Below are positions 12,322-23,204 of a stretch of 64,000 nucleotides of DNA, piece after piece. This DNA is from Nemania diffusa. Taxonomy: Eukaryota; Ascomycota; Sordariomycetes; Xylariales; Xylariaceae. Both the position numbers and the translations under genes were made by a program. The DNA lies in the NCBI GenBank assembly GCA_038501195.1, contig JBBPUQ010000001.1, positions 1,364,001 through 1,428,000 of the forward strand. Direction: 5' to 3'. Under the pieces are notes generated by a model that saw nothing but the letters and a program-made list of their open reading frames with translations, made no database searches and was not told the origin of the DNA. Within the stretch, counting starts at the first letter, position 1. Every line of letters starts with the position of its first letter.

Positions 12322-13949
12322 ATGGACGAGACGGAGCCGCTGTTGGCTGATGTCCGCCTCATCGACACCGAGCGCTGCGATGGCGTCTCCCACAAAGACA
12401 TCGTCGACTTCAACGTCGACGGTGACGCCGAGAACCCCATGGAATGGCCCGCCGCCTACAAGTGGGGCATCGTCTTTTTACTGTCCTTCATGGCCTTCAC
12501 AGTGTACGTGATCACCCTGATCTGAGAATACTAGTTTATGCCAGTATACTAACATAGAAACGTAATGCGTAGAACCTTCACATGCATCGCCGTGGTCCCT
12601 ATAGCCAACCAGATCGTGGCTGACCTCGACGACGGCCGCGTGAGCAAGTCGTCAAGCGTGCTGCTCGTGACGATCTGGGAGCTCGGCGAGGCCGCCGGCC
12701 CGCTGCTCATCGCGCCGCTATCCGAGGTCTTCGGGCGCTACCCCGTGATGAACGGCGCGACGATCCTCTTCGTGCTCGCCACGGCGCTGGCCGCCGTGTC
12801 GCAGAGCACCACCCTCTTCATCGGCGCGCGCGCCCTCACCGGCCTCTCCGTCGCCTCCAACGTGCTCGGTCCGGCGATCGTCGGCGACATGTTCGCCGCC
12901 GAGCAGCGCGGCTCCGCCATCAGCATGATCGCCTTGGCGCCCCTGATCGGTGGGTCATTGGGCCCTGCTATTGGGGGCGCGATGGCGGAGACGTTGGGCT
13001 GGCGCTCTGTGCTGTGGCTTTCTGCGGGCCTTGCGCTTGCGTGCGAGTTTGTGTTCTTCACTTGCTTTCGCGAGACTTATAAGGTTGCTATCCTGCGGCA
13101 GCGCGCTGCGAGGTTAAGGGCTGAGACGGGGAATCCGAGGCTCAGGACCCTGTTCGATGTCGATGATCGGCAGTCGAGGCTGCACAAGGTCTGGGAGTGC
13201 GCCGTCCGCCCTGCCATCGTCTTGTCCGGGTCGAGCGTCCTGCAGGTCATGTCCTTGCACGGCGCCGTCATGTTTAGTTATTACTACGTGTTTTCGACCA
13301 CGCTGCCGGATATCCTGCAGCAGCTATACGGCCTCTCAGCGGCCGCCACCGGGCTGGCATTCATAGCGTTCAGTAAGTCGGGCTTTTCAGCTACCTACCT
13401 ACCTACATTTCTCGGGCCCCATTTCATAGTCAGTATCTAACCCGCCTCCCAGGTGCCGGCTCAACTATTAGCGTTATTTGCCTGAATGTTCTGCTCGACA
13501 AAATCTACATAAAGCTGCGCGAGAAGCACAAGGGCGTCGGCGCGCCTGAGTTCCGACTGCCCATGTGCATTGTGGGTGGCTTTAGTCTGCCCCTAGCCAT
13601 CACGGCGTACGGCTGGGTCGCCCAGATGCGGCTGCCCCTGCCCGTCGTCATGTTCTCCGTCGGGCTATTCGGCACCACGCTGACGCTCGCGTACCTGCCC
13701 CTAAACGCGTACGTTGTCGACGCGTTTGGTCTGTACGCTGCCTCGGGGATGACGGCCATCATCGTCGCGCGCTGTCTCATGAGCACGGTCTTACCCTTGG
13801 CTACGGACCCCCTTGTGAGCAAGTTTGATTGGGGACTGGGACTCTCTGTTCTGGGGGGAATTGGGCTGCTCATTGCCCCTATTCCTGTCTTGGTGTTCAG
13901 GTACGGGTCTCGCTGGCGACAGCTGTCTGGTTATACAAAGGACAGTTGA
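12322..13949 (+). CDS. MFS transporter, DHA1-like drug/polyamine:H+ antiporter type
   Basis: Exons 12322-12503, 12573-13372 and 13453-13949, with introns of 69 bp (gtacgt...cgtag) and 80 bp (gtaagt...cccag), give 492 aa. The N-terminal NPMEWPAAYKWGIVFLLSF and, after the first splice, FTVTFTCIAVVPIANQIV are typical of the 12-helix DHA1 group. So is WELGEAAGPLLIAPLSEVFGRYP, the loop 2-3 motif A region. The helix 4-5 region carries RALTGLSVASNVLGPAIVGD and ERRG-like EQRGSAIS, then GPAIGGAMAETLGWRSVLW. These proteins export small molecules or polyamines across the plasma membrane. The substrate cannot be read from the sequence. The gene stands alone with no visible biosynthetic partner. Confidence 0.9.
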
Positions 13950-15108
13950 ATAAAAGTTATAAAATCATATTTATACCTGTATTAAGGGTAGGTAGCCAAA
14001 CGAATTAAATGATAATAATGATAATTTAGCCTGCTGTGATTAGTCTGCCTAGACTAACTACATTTCATAGCCGGACTGAACTGCTTCCACTACATTCAAC
14101 GACTCAAAGTCGCAAATCGCAAGCTATTAACTTGAAGCCAACTTTGACAGTATTTCGTATACTATCGCAACTATTTTAGTGTTTTATAGAAAATAGCAAA
14201 TGGATTACAGGCTTAAAACCTGCAGCTACCAGGTGGCTACTCGACTACTGGTGATACATTGTAGTCACCTAACCGCCTGCTATTTAATAGTTGCGTCGCG
14301 GGATTTTGTTAGGCTTGCGACCCAAAGCTTTCAGTACTGGATTAAGTACTCTGTAGGTACCTTTAATATTTCTTGTAAATTCTGCACTTGTTCCTACCCT
14401 ACTGACCATGGGCGGGAGATTAGCGATCGTCAAACTAAGTGGGGAATTCGAAGCTAGATATTTGGCGCCTTGTCTCATGTTCAAGTAACAAAAGTGCGTA
14501 GCGTTGCCAAACCGCGTTGAATTAATCAATATCATCTGCTTTACAGCATTCCTCACAAAATTTTCGCTTTACTCTAAATCATGTTTCAGTATTTACATGG
14601 AGTACCTAACAAAATAAAGTCATGGTCAAACCACCTCATACTCTGTACAGGGGCTATAGATTGGACTTTCATGGATTACCTACAGGGGTTGTAGGTTAAA
14701 TGAGCTGTACCAATCTTTCTGTGAACGGAGACTGAGAATCCGACGTGAAAAGCTCCTTGATATGTAATAAAACCGTCCAACCTATAGAACTATGAATTTT
14801 TAGGTAGGATTATTCACCTTCTCGTAAAAATGAACGGATTACGCCAAGTTTTTAATGGTCGAGGTGTCGCAGGGTGGACTGACCGTGCTTAGATAGAGCC
14901 CCTGTTATTCTGGGGTGAAAAGATAACTTCTTAGTTCAAGTGGTCGCTGACTGTACAGGCCAGCATTCTTTTCTCTCTTTATCCTAAATAATATTTAACA
15001 AGGCAGTATACAGGTAGCTGCTCCCAATCTACATTGCTGGCATTGAATCTATTACATCGCAACGAGTTCTATGCCAATTATAGACATCGACATTCACCTC
15101 GAACTGCA
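13950..15108. other. Intergenic, no gene recognised
   Basis: AT-rich sequence with stop codons in all frames. Short open frames at 14200-14556 on both strands have no recognisable product. Confidence 0.6.
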
Positions 15109-16779
15109 ATGGCTCCTCCAATGGCATTTGCCCCTATAACGTTCGATCGTGCTATGGAGGGGTTCCCCATCTCAGCATCCTCGATTCTGTTCCTTATTCC
15201 CACCGAGATCCTTGAAGTCATAGTCGGTTATGTCGCCTCGGGCAAGGATCACAAGAAGCATCTAGCCTCTCTAGCTCTTGTTAATCCGACTTTCCGGCAG
15301 CTAGCTCGATCCTATCAATTCTGCAGCACTGTTCTTGACTGTAGCCCCGCTGGACTTGAAGGCCTCGCCCTGCTCGAGAAAGAGGCCGCTCAGAGGAACG
15401 AGTCTTTTGAGGGGGTGAAACGTTCACCGTCAGTGGGAGTTTGTATCCGCCAACTCAAGATCAGCGCCGCCGGTTTCTCGCCACCCCTTTGGCCGTCAAT
15501 GCCACCAGATCGCAGCTCTAAAAGGGTCCGCGATCTGAAAAGCAAAACGGAAACAGTGCGCCGCCCTGGGACCCTTTTATCACAACAAACTAGCAACCTC
15601 TTCTGGCCGACCGTTTTTCAGGTCCTTCCTACCCTTCCGAATCTACAATCACTCTCCCTAGCATCAATTGAACTGGATGATGAGTTATTGGACTGTCTGG
15701 CCCAATTGAAAATAAAAAATCTCGAATTGGACGGGCAATTTCAAAGAAGACCTAAAATAAGAACCCGGGGAAGATCATGCCCGCTCGAGACACTCAGCAT
15801 TAGCGGGTGTTGGGACGCTAGATACGCCGCCCATCAACGCGATAACTTGGACTCTTCCAGTTTCTACCAAGCTCTCTTAGAAACATGCTGTTTGAGCCTT
15901 CGTAGCCTTGAACTCACCCAAACGAATCTTCTCTCTGACGTGATCACTTTACCGATTTCATTTCAAGTGGAGTTTCCCAAGTTGGAAGTTCTTCATATTG
16001 GTGAGATACGAGTGGATGGACGAGCAGTGTGCCGTCTTGTAAGAGAAGGGCTGTCCTCCTTGTTTATCCCGTTCGGTTACTCCATAGCCCTAGGTCAGAT
16101 ACATACCCTTGAAACTATCGGGATTTTTTATGGTGATAATGATCCAATGTCGCTCAGTTTTATCGAATCAAATACACAAATCGGATCATTAGCTATCTGC
16201 AACCGCCATGAAGACGCATATCTCAGGCGTCTTATGCTATTACTCCACCACCACCAGAACCTCAAAGTCCTCTCACTTATATGGCAGGAGAGTGATATTC
16301 CCGAAGCGTCACTGAATGAACTTTCACTTCTCTCTCAGGTTGAAGTGCTTCATATCAGTGCCGGGGGTGCGTTTGTAGGGCTACGTGATTGGTTTATAAA
16401 TCATGATGAGTTTAGGGCGCATCTCAGCTCTTTGGTTAACCTGAGGCGCTTGATCATCCAACATGACATTTACTCGCTCAGCTTCGGTGCAATTGACCGA
16501 GATCCCATGGCATACTATCGTCAGCGCCCGCCAGGGCCGCCAGGGGCTCCTTGGCCTGCCCACGAAACTGCAATGCTCGAGCATGCTGCCGCGTATGTTC
16601 GCGTGCTGCCGAGACTTGAATTTATCGTCATTGGCCAGATTATATTTACCGTTGTAAATCATAATGACGTCCGAGAGCCGGTTGTTTCTCGGTCGGCTTG
16701 GGCCGATGAAGGTGAATACGACGTACTGAAGGAGGAGTTTGGACTCTGCAGCACGTGGCCTTTGGCCCGAGCTCTTTAG
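15109..16779 (+). CDS. F-box-like / leucine-rich-repeat protein
   Basis: Intronless, 556 aa from the ATG at 15109. The frame is open a further 25 codons upstream but without an ATG. Residues about 27-70 (LIPTEILEVIVGYV...LASLALVNPTFRQLARSYQF) have the spacing of a fungal F-box: a Pro-rich start helix followed by LALVNRxFRxLA. The rest contains irregular leucine-rich segments such as LPNLQSLSLASIELDDELLDCL, LRSLELTQTNLL and FPKLEVLHIGEIRVDG. These suggest a horseshoe fold for binding a substrate. F-box proteins recruit targets to SCF ubiquitin ligases. The F-box is weak, so the ligase role is an inference, and the target is unknown. Codon use is less GC-rich than in the neighbouring genes. Confidence 0.7.
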   Translation: MAPPMAFAPITFDRAMEGFPISASSILFLIPTEILEVIVGYVASGKDHKKHLASLALVNPTFRQLARSYQFCSTVLDCSPAGLEGLALLEKEAAQRNESFEGVKRSPSVGVCIRQLKISAAGFSPPLWPSMPPDRSSKRVRDLKSKTETVRRPGTLLSQQTSNLFWPTVFQVLPTLPNLQSLSLASIELDDELLDCLAQLKIKNLELDGQFQRRPKIRTRGRSCPLETLSISGCWDARYAAHQRDNLDSSSFYQALLETCCLSLRSLELTQTNLLSDVITLPISFQVEFPKLEVLHIGEIRVDGRAVCRLVREGLSSLFIPFGYSIALGQIHTLETIGIFYGDNDPMSLSFIESNTQIGSLAICNRHEDAYLRRLMLLLHHHQNLKVLSLIWQESDIPEASLNELSLLSQVEVLHISAGGAFVGLRDWFINHDEFRAHLSSLVNLRRLIIQHDIYSLSFGAIDRDPMAYYRQRPPGPPGAPWPAHETAMLEHAAAYVRVLPRLEFIVIGQIIFTVVNHNDVREPVVSRSAWADEGEYDVLKEEFGLCSTWPLARAL

Positions 16780-17912
16780 ATTCCATAAAATGTGCCTTTC
16801 TGGCCTTTCCTTGGATTATGAGGTATATGTTGATATTGTATTAGAAGTGATGAGGGAGACCTAAGGAATCTATCGTGAGAGGCTCCTTGATCCTGTTCGT
16901 CCTACCTTCCCGAACTTTCGTTGATCAGCACGTGGCTGTCTGTCTCTTATCATGATGCATTTTAACACCGATACAGTTATTAATGCCGATAAAAAGCAAT
17001 GGTTTATCGCCGATGGAGCACGGAAGTTCGATTATGAGCCAATAGCAACAATTATACCTGGCTAGCTTAAGGTCCTATCTGGATGCCAAGGCCAGTTTTG
17101 GCCAATCAGAGCTATTATTTCCTTTAATGGCTATCTAGCATCGACGAGGCTCTGCACACCGTACACTAACAGAAACAAAGGAAGAAACACTGAGAGCAGA
17201 AATTGTTGATTTCTAAGATTTTGTGGGCCAATTTGCTTGTTGGCGCAGAATACATGTCTCACGTCTTCCCACAGGGTGAACCAGCGGCATGAATCACGCC
17301 GTGCTTATATATCATAGAAACCGCATACTGTAATACGTACTGATGCAATGGCTTTGTGTGGATGTGCCAAGCTGACAATCAGACTAACGTCATCTGCCGA
17401 ACTCTATGTAAAGACCAGTAGCCCCTCTAAATCGGCGTGACAATAAGATGCATGGTCCACAAGCATAAAACTTGACACCAATTTAGTGTATAATGAATAA
17501 TACAAGCTGGAGAAAAGGAAGGCTTACACCCGAGTTCCGAGTACTCTTGCGGTTATTTATATAACGGCCTATCCGTTCCCCTGTACCATAGTTGAATAAG
17601 TACAAGACTGCCTATCTACGTATTTGGGGCATAGTAGATGAGGCTGTAAGTCTTGACTTCACGCTCTTATCAATACCCTTTTCGTTTTTTTCTTTCTTTA
17701 CGAAAACTACAAGCATGGTAATATCTGTTCTTGCGGATTTATTTTCTTTTCAGGCCCAACTATTATCTTTTGATTAAACCCCGACCTGACAAAGGAAGTC
17801 TGGAGGGTGGTTGGCAGAGTTTTCTAGCCAGGAGGAATTCGTTAACTCTAGGATATCTACGAATAACTGAAAAGAAAAAAAAACCCCTCCGGCTACTATC
17901 ACAACTGCTATC
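16780..17912. other. Intergenic, PDR transporter upstream region
   Basis: Nothing coding was recognised. It contains T-rich pyrimidine tracts near 17680-17700 and an A-rich stretch just before the transporter ATG. PDR genes are often controlled by Zn2Cys6 factors, but no site is claimed. Confidence 0.5.
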
Positions 17913-20900
17913 ATGTGGGCTACAACACTAGACGGGAAAACTCTCCGTCAAACAGAGTCGGGGATTCCAGCCAATCTATGGCACAGAGAGAACACACCCG
18001 TAGATGCAGGCATACCAACACCCAGTACTAACGAAGCCGCAACTGACGGAGGCCTAGACAGGATACCAGGTGCTGATGGTACTTGGGGCGAGCGAGATGC
18101 CGGTGGTGTTGATGAAGAAGCAGCGAGGGAGCAGCTAGAAGAGCTACGATATAGTCTCATTCAACTACATCAGACAAAGACGCATGAAACGCAGGCCAGC
18201 CGTGCTCGACGGGTTCGATCATCAAGGGGAGAAAAAGAAGGGGTTGATGCCGATGTCGAAGCGGGAGTTGCCGAAGATGAGGACTTCGAGCTCGGGAAGT
18301 TCATGCGCGAAGGTCGGTTTGAAAGGCGCACGGAAGCGGGATCCGAGAAGAAGGTCGGCGTTGTCTATCGAAATCTTACGGTCAAGGGCATCGGGAGCAC
18401 CGCCTCCTTTGTGCGCACAGTCCCAGATGCCGTCCTTGGCACATTTGGGCCAGATATATATCGGAACATCACGAAGCTATTCCCGTCTCTACGATTCCGA
18501 AAACCTCCGACTCGGACATTGATCCGCGACTTCACCGGATGTGTTCGCGATGGAGAGATGATGCTCGTTCTAGGGCGCCCGGGAGCTGGATGCTCAACGT
18601 TCCTAAAAGCCATCACCAATAACCGCGAATCCTTTGCTGCCGTCGAAGGCGATATCTCTTACGGTGGTATCGAAGCAAAAAGACAAAAGAAGATGTACAG
18701 AGGCGAAGTGAACTACAACCCTGAAGACGACATACACCATGCTTCAATGAATGTATGGCAGACCCTGACCTTTGCGCTACTCAACAAGACGAAAAAGTCA
18801 AGCAAGGAGGACATTCCTGTTATCGCCAATGCGCTGATGAATATTTTCGGGATCGGCCATACCAAGTACACCCTTGTGGGCGACGAATACATCCGCGGTG
18901 TCTCCGGCGGCGAGCGCAAGCGTGTGTCGATTGCCGAGACGTTGGCATCAAAATCGACAGTGATGGCCTGGGATAACTCGACGCGTGGTCTCGACGCCTC
19001 AACTGCTTTGGATTACGCTAAATCCCTCAGGATCATGACAGACATCACCAACCGCACTACCCTCGTTACGCTCTATCAAGCGGGAGAAGGAATCTATGAG
19101 CTCATGGACAAGGTCTTAGTTATCGACGAGGGGCGCGAGATTTACTCGGGCCCGGCCAAGGAAGCTAAGCAATACTTTATAGACCTCGGATTCGAATGTC
19201 CGGAACAGCAGACAACAGCGGACTTCCTCACTGCAGTAACGGATCCCAGAGAGAGACGATTCAGACCCGGGTTCGAAGGCAAGGCACCCAAAACCCCGGA
19301 AGAATTGGAAAGCGCATTTCGGAGTTCACCAAACTATCAAAAGCTCATTGATGATGTCCAAGACTACGAGGAGTATCTCCACAACACGGAGTTTGAAGAT
19401 ACTAAGCGGTTCGAAGGGGCTGTCCAAGAAGCCAAATCTGGCAACGTTAGCAAAAAGTCGCCTTACACGGTATCATTTCCCCGTCAAGTGCTGAACTGCA
19501 CTAAGCGGGAGTTCTGGTTACTGCTCGGCGATACCACGACGCTTTGGACTAAACTATTCATCATCATTTCGAACGGCTTGATCATTGGATCCATCTACTA
19601 CAACGAGCCCTTTTCTACCGCCGGTGCTTTTACTCGCGGCGGTGCCTGCTTCTTCTCCATCGTCTTCTTGGGCTGGCTGCAACTCACTGAGCTCGCGAAG
19701 GCGGTATCAGGACGGGCGGTAGCTGCGCGGCAAAAGGACTATGCTTTTTATCGCCCGTCTGCGGTGTCACTTGCTCGTGTCATCACGGATCTGCCGGTAC
19801 TATTCATACAAGTCGTGATATTTGGCATCATAATGTACTTCCTGACGAATCTCGATCGCGATGTTAGCAAGTTCTGGATCTACCTCCTATTTGTCTACAC
19901 CACCACATTATTGATGACAGCTCTCTATCGAATGTTCGCGAGCATCTCGCCGGAGATTGACACGGCTGTTCGATTTTCTGGTATAGCGCTGAATATCATG
20001 CTCATCTATACTGGATATGTCATCCCGAAAACCCAGCTGCTGGGAAAGTATATCTGGTTCGGTTGGATATATTGGATCAATCCCATGGCCTACAGCTTTG
20101 AAGCCGTCATCACCAATGAATTTTCCGGACGAGTGATGCAATGTGCCCCAGGGCAGCTCGTCCCTCAAGGGCCCGACGCTCAGCCTGGCTTCCAAGGATG
20201 CTCGCTCGCGGGTGCAACGACTAATTCTGTCCAAGTCACCGGCCACGATTACTTAGAGACTCAGTTCAACTACTCTCGTTCGAACCTATGGCGCAACTTC
20301 GGCGTCGCCATAGCCTTCACAGTGCTCTACATCCTTGTTACAGTCATAGCTACCGAGCTATTCAGTTTCACGTCTAATGACGGCGGTGCGCTCATCTTCA
20401 AGCAGAGCCCCAAAGCGAAGGAGCAAGCTAAGAAAGCGGAGGCTCCTACCGACGTGGAGAAAAATATCGATGTGCCTTCTAGTGCATCTTCGAATACCTC
20501 TAGAGGCTTAACTACTGCAAATGAGGAAGACGACTTGGAGAGACTGAGCAGCAGCGATTCAATATTCACCTGGCGTAACGTCGAGTATACTGTGCCTTAC
20601 CTCGGAGGCGAGCGCAAGCTATTGAATAAGGTAAACGGGTATGCGAAGCCTGGCCTACTAGTTGCCCTAGTCGGCGCATCAGGTGCTGGGAAAACAACCC
20701 TTCTCAACACTCTGGCACAGCGTCAACGAACCGGTGTCGTTAGCGGCGAGATGTTCGTCGACGGCCGTCCACTCGGCCCCGACTTCCAGCGGAACACGGG
20801 CTTCTGCTTACAAGGCGATCTCCACGACGGCACGCAGACCATCCGCGAAGCGATCGAATTCAGTGCTCTGCTCCGTCAAGACGCCAGCATTCCACGATCC

Positions 20901-22694
20901 GAGAAGCTGGCCTATGTTGATAAGATCGTCGACCTCCTAGAGCTGAACGATCTCCAAGACGCCATCGTCTCCTCGCTCGGGGTCGAGCTGCGCAAGCGAC
21001 TGACGATCGGCGTAGAGCTCGCGGCAAAGCCGTCGCTCCTCCTATTCCTCGACGAGCCAACCTCGGGCCTGGACTCACAGTCGGCCTTCTCCATCGTGAC
21101 CTTCCTCAAGAAGCTCGCGCGGGCCGGGCAGGCCATCGTCTGCACCATCCACCAACCGAGCTCAATCCTAATACAACAATTCGACATGGTGCTGGCCCTG
21201 AACCCGGGCGGCAACACGTTCTACTTCGGTCCCATCGGCGAGAACGGCAAGGACGTCATCGAGTACTTCTCCGAGCGCGGCGCGCACTCCCCGCCGGGCA
21301 AGAACGTGGCCGAGTTCATCCTGGAGACGGCGGCGCGGCCGCACAGGCGCGAGGACGGCACGAAAGTCGACTGGAACGAGGAGTGGCGCAACAGCGAGCA
21401 GGCGGCCAAGGTGATCGAGGAGATCGACGGCCTGAAGAGGACGCGGAGCGCCGCCACCGACCCCAGCCGGGACGCAAAGACAAAAGACGAGTACAAGGAG
21501 TATGCCGCGTCGACCTGGACGCAGACCGTCGAGCTGACGAAGCGCATGTTCCGCCAGTACTGGCGCGACCCCTCGTACCTGTACGGCAAGTTCTTCGTGG
21601 CGGTGATCATCGGCATCTTCAACGGGTTCACGTTCTGGAAGCTGGGGTACTCGGTGCAGGACATGGAGAACCGCATGTTCACGAGCTTCCTCGTCGTCAC
21701 GATCCCGCCGACCATCGTCAACGCGGTGCTGCCCAAGTTCTTCGCCAACATGGCGCTCTGGGAGGCCCGCGAGTACCCCTCCCGCGTCTACGGCTGGGCC
21801 GCCTTCTGCACCGCCAACATCGTCGCCGAGATCCCTGCGGCCGTCGTCGCGGGCACGCTCTACTGGGCCCTCTGGTACTGGCCCACGGGCCTGCCGACGC
21901 AGAGCGCCGTGTCCGGGTACGCGTATTTGATGACCATACTTATGTTTCTGTTCATGAGTAGTTGGGGGCAGTGGATCTGCGCCTTCGCACCTAGCTTTAC
22001 TGTCATCTCGAACGTAAGTCATTTTGAAACCCCCCCTCTCTTTCCATAGACGTGCAATAGACTGACACGACTTTTATATATAGATCCTCCCCTTCTTCTT
22101 CGTCATGTTCGGCCTCTTCAACGGCGTGGTCCAACCCTACCGCATGCTCCCTGTCTTCTGGCGCTACTGGATCTACTACGTGAACCCGAGCACGTACTGG
22201 ATCGGCGGCATGCTCGCGGCAACCCTTAGCGGCTCGCCCGTGCGCTGCGACGTTTCAGAGACCGCGCGCTTTGACACGCCCGGAGGCCAGACGTGCCAGG
22301 AATACGCCGGGACATACGCCAGCTCAGCCGGCGGATACCTACTCAATCCGGATGCGCGGACGGATTGCCAGTACTGCCCTTACAGCAGCGGAGATCAGTA
22401 TCTGGCGACGCTGAACATCAATGCCAATGAGAAGTGGAGAGGTAAGCCTTCCATCCGGATCGGGAAAACCCGCCGTCCTAATATCATGATCTTGCCACTA
22501 ACCACCAACCTACTACAGATTTCGGCATCTTCCTCGCCTTCTGCATCTCCAACTGGTTCCTCGTGTACTTCTTCATCTACACCGTGCGCATTCGCGGCTG
22601 GAGGTTCGGGTTTGGGTATGTCTTCGGCACCCTAGGCAAATTCATCGACATATTAAAGAAGCCATTCAAACGCTTCAGCCAGAAGAAGGAATAA
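17913..22694 (+). CDS. Pleiotropic drug resistance ABC transporter (ABCG, full size)
   Basis: Exons 17913-22013, 22084-22441 and 22519-22694, with introns of 70 bp (gtaagt...tatag) and 77 bp (gtaagc...tacag), give 1544 aa, the usual length. Order is NBD1-TMD1-NBD2-TMD2. NBD1 has GRPGAGCSTFLKAI (about residue 221, with the Cys-for-Lys change normal in fungal PDR pumps), VSGGERKRVSIAE (about 329) and the degenerate AWDNSTRGLDAST. NBD2 has a canonical GASGAGKTTLLNTLA (about 921), LRKRLTIGVELAAKP (about 1026) and LLFLDEPTSGLDSQ. The C-terminal exons supply the final helices and the Cys-rich extracellular loop. These pumps export azoles, other xenobiotics or lipids at the plasma membrane. The third-position GC content rises sharply in the 3' half. 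It converges on the sterol aspartate synthase gene. Confidence 0.96.
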
Positions 22695-23204
22695 ATGGTT
22701 ATTGGTCTTGGAGCATTAGAGGGAATAGGGAGAAAAGGGTACTATAGAAGGCATACCGATGAGATATCCGATAGACTACATAATGCAACCTAGAGGTTTA
22801 TAATAGACGTAAAGGTCTATTCCAACATTACGAATTTGGCACAGCTCATCGACCCATCGTCTCCAGGATGCACTTAGAACGCATAGATGAGATACCGGTA
22901 TATAATTCAGAGTGATGATTATTAGTAATAGTCATGTCTAATGCTAACAGCAAGAAAGATATCAATGCCAGTGCTACCTCCAAATGGGTATATCGAAACA
23001 GTAAAAAACAGCTCGCCAAATATATCTAGTGCACCGCGCGAGTTCGTTCCATCAAGCGTGCGATCCCGCAGTAACGCAACGACCGAAGAACACCGCGAAG
23101 AAAACGCCAAACAACCTCGTAAACACCCCACCATCTCTCACGCCCAGGGCACGTGTCTCTCTCTCTCTCCCCCTCCCTTCCCCCCTGCGCCGATCACGGA
23201 CATC
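22695..23204. other. Convergent 3' intergenic region
   Basis: A 510-bp gap between the 3' ends of the PDR transporter and the synthase gene. A CT-rich tract (ctctctctctcccc) lies near 23157-23185, in the likely 3' UTR of the minus-strand gene. Confidence 0.6.

Noticed and set aside
21168..22022. 284-codon minus-strand frame over the PDR transporter
   Set aside because: Antisense shadow in the GC-rich 3' half of the transporter, with no family resemblance.
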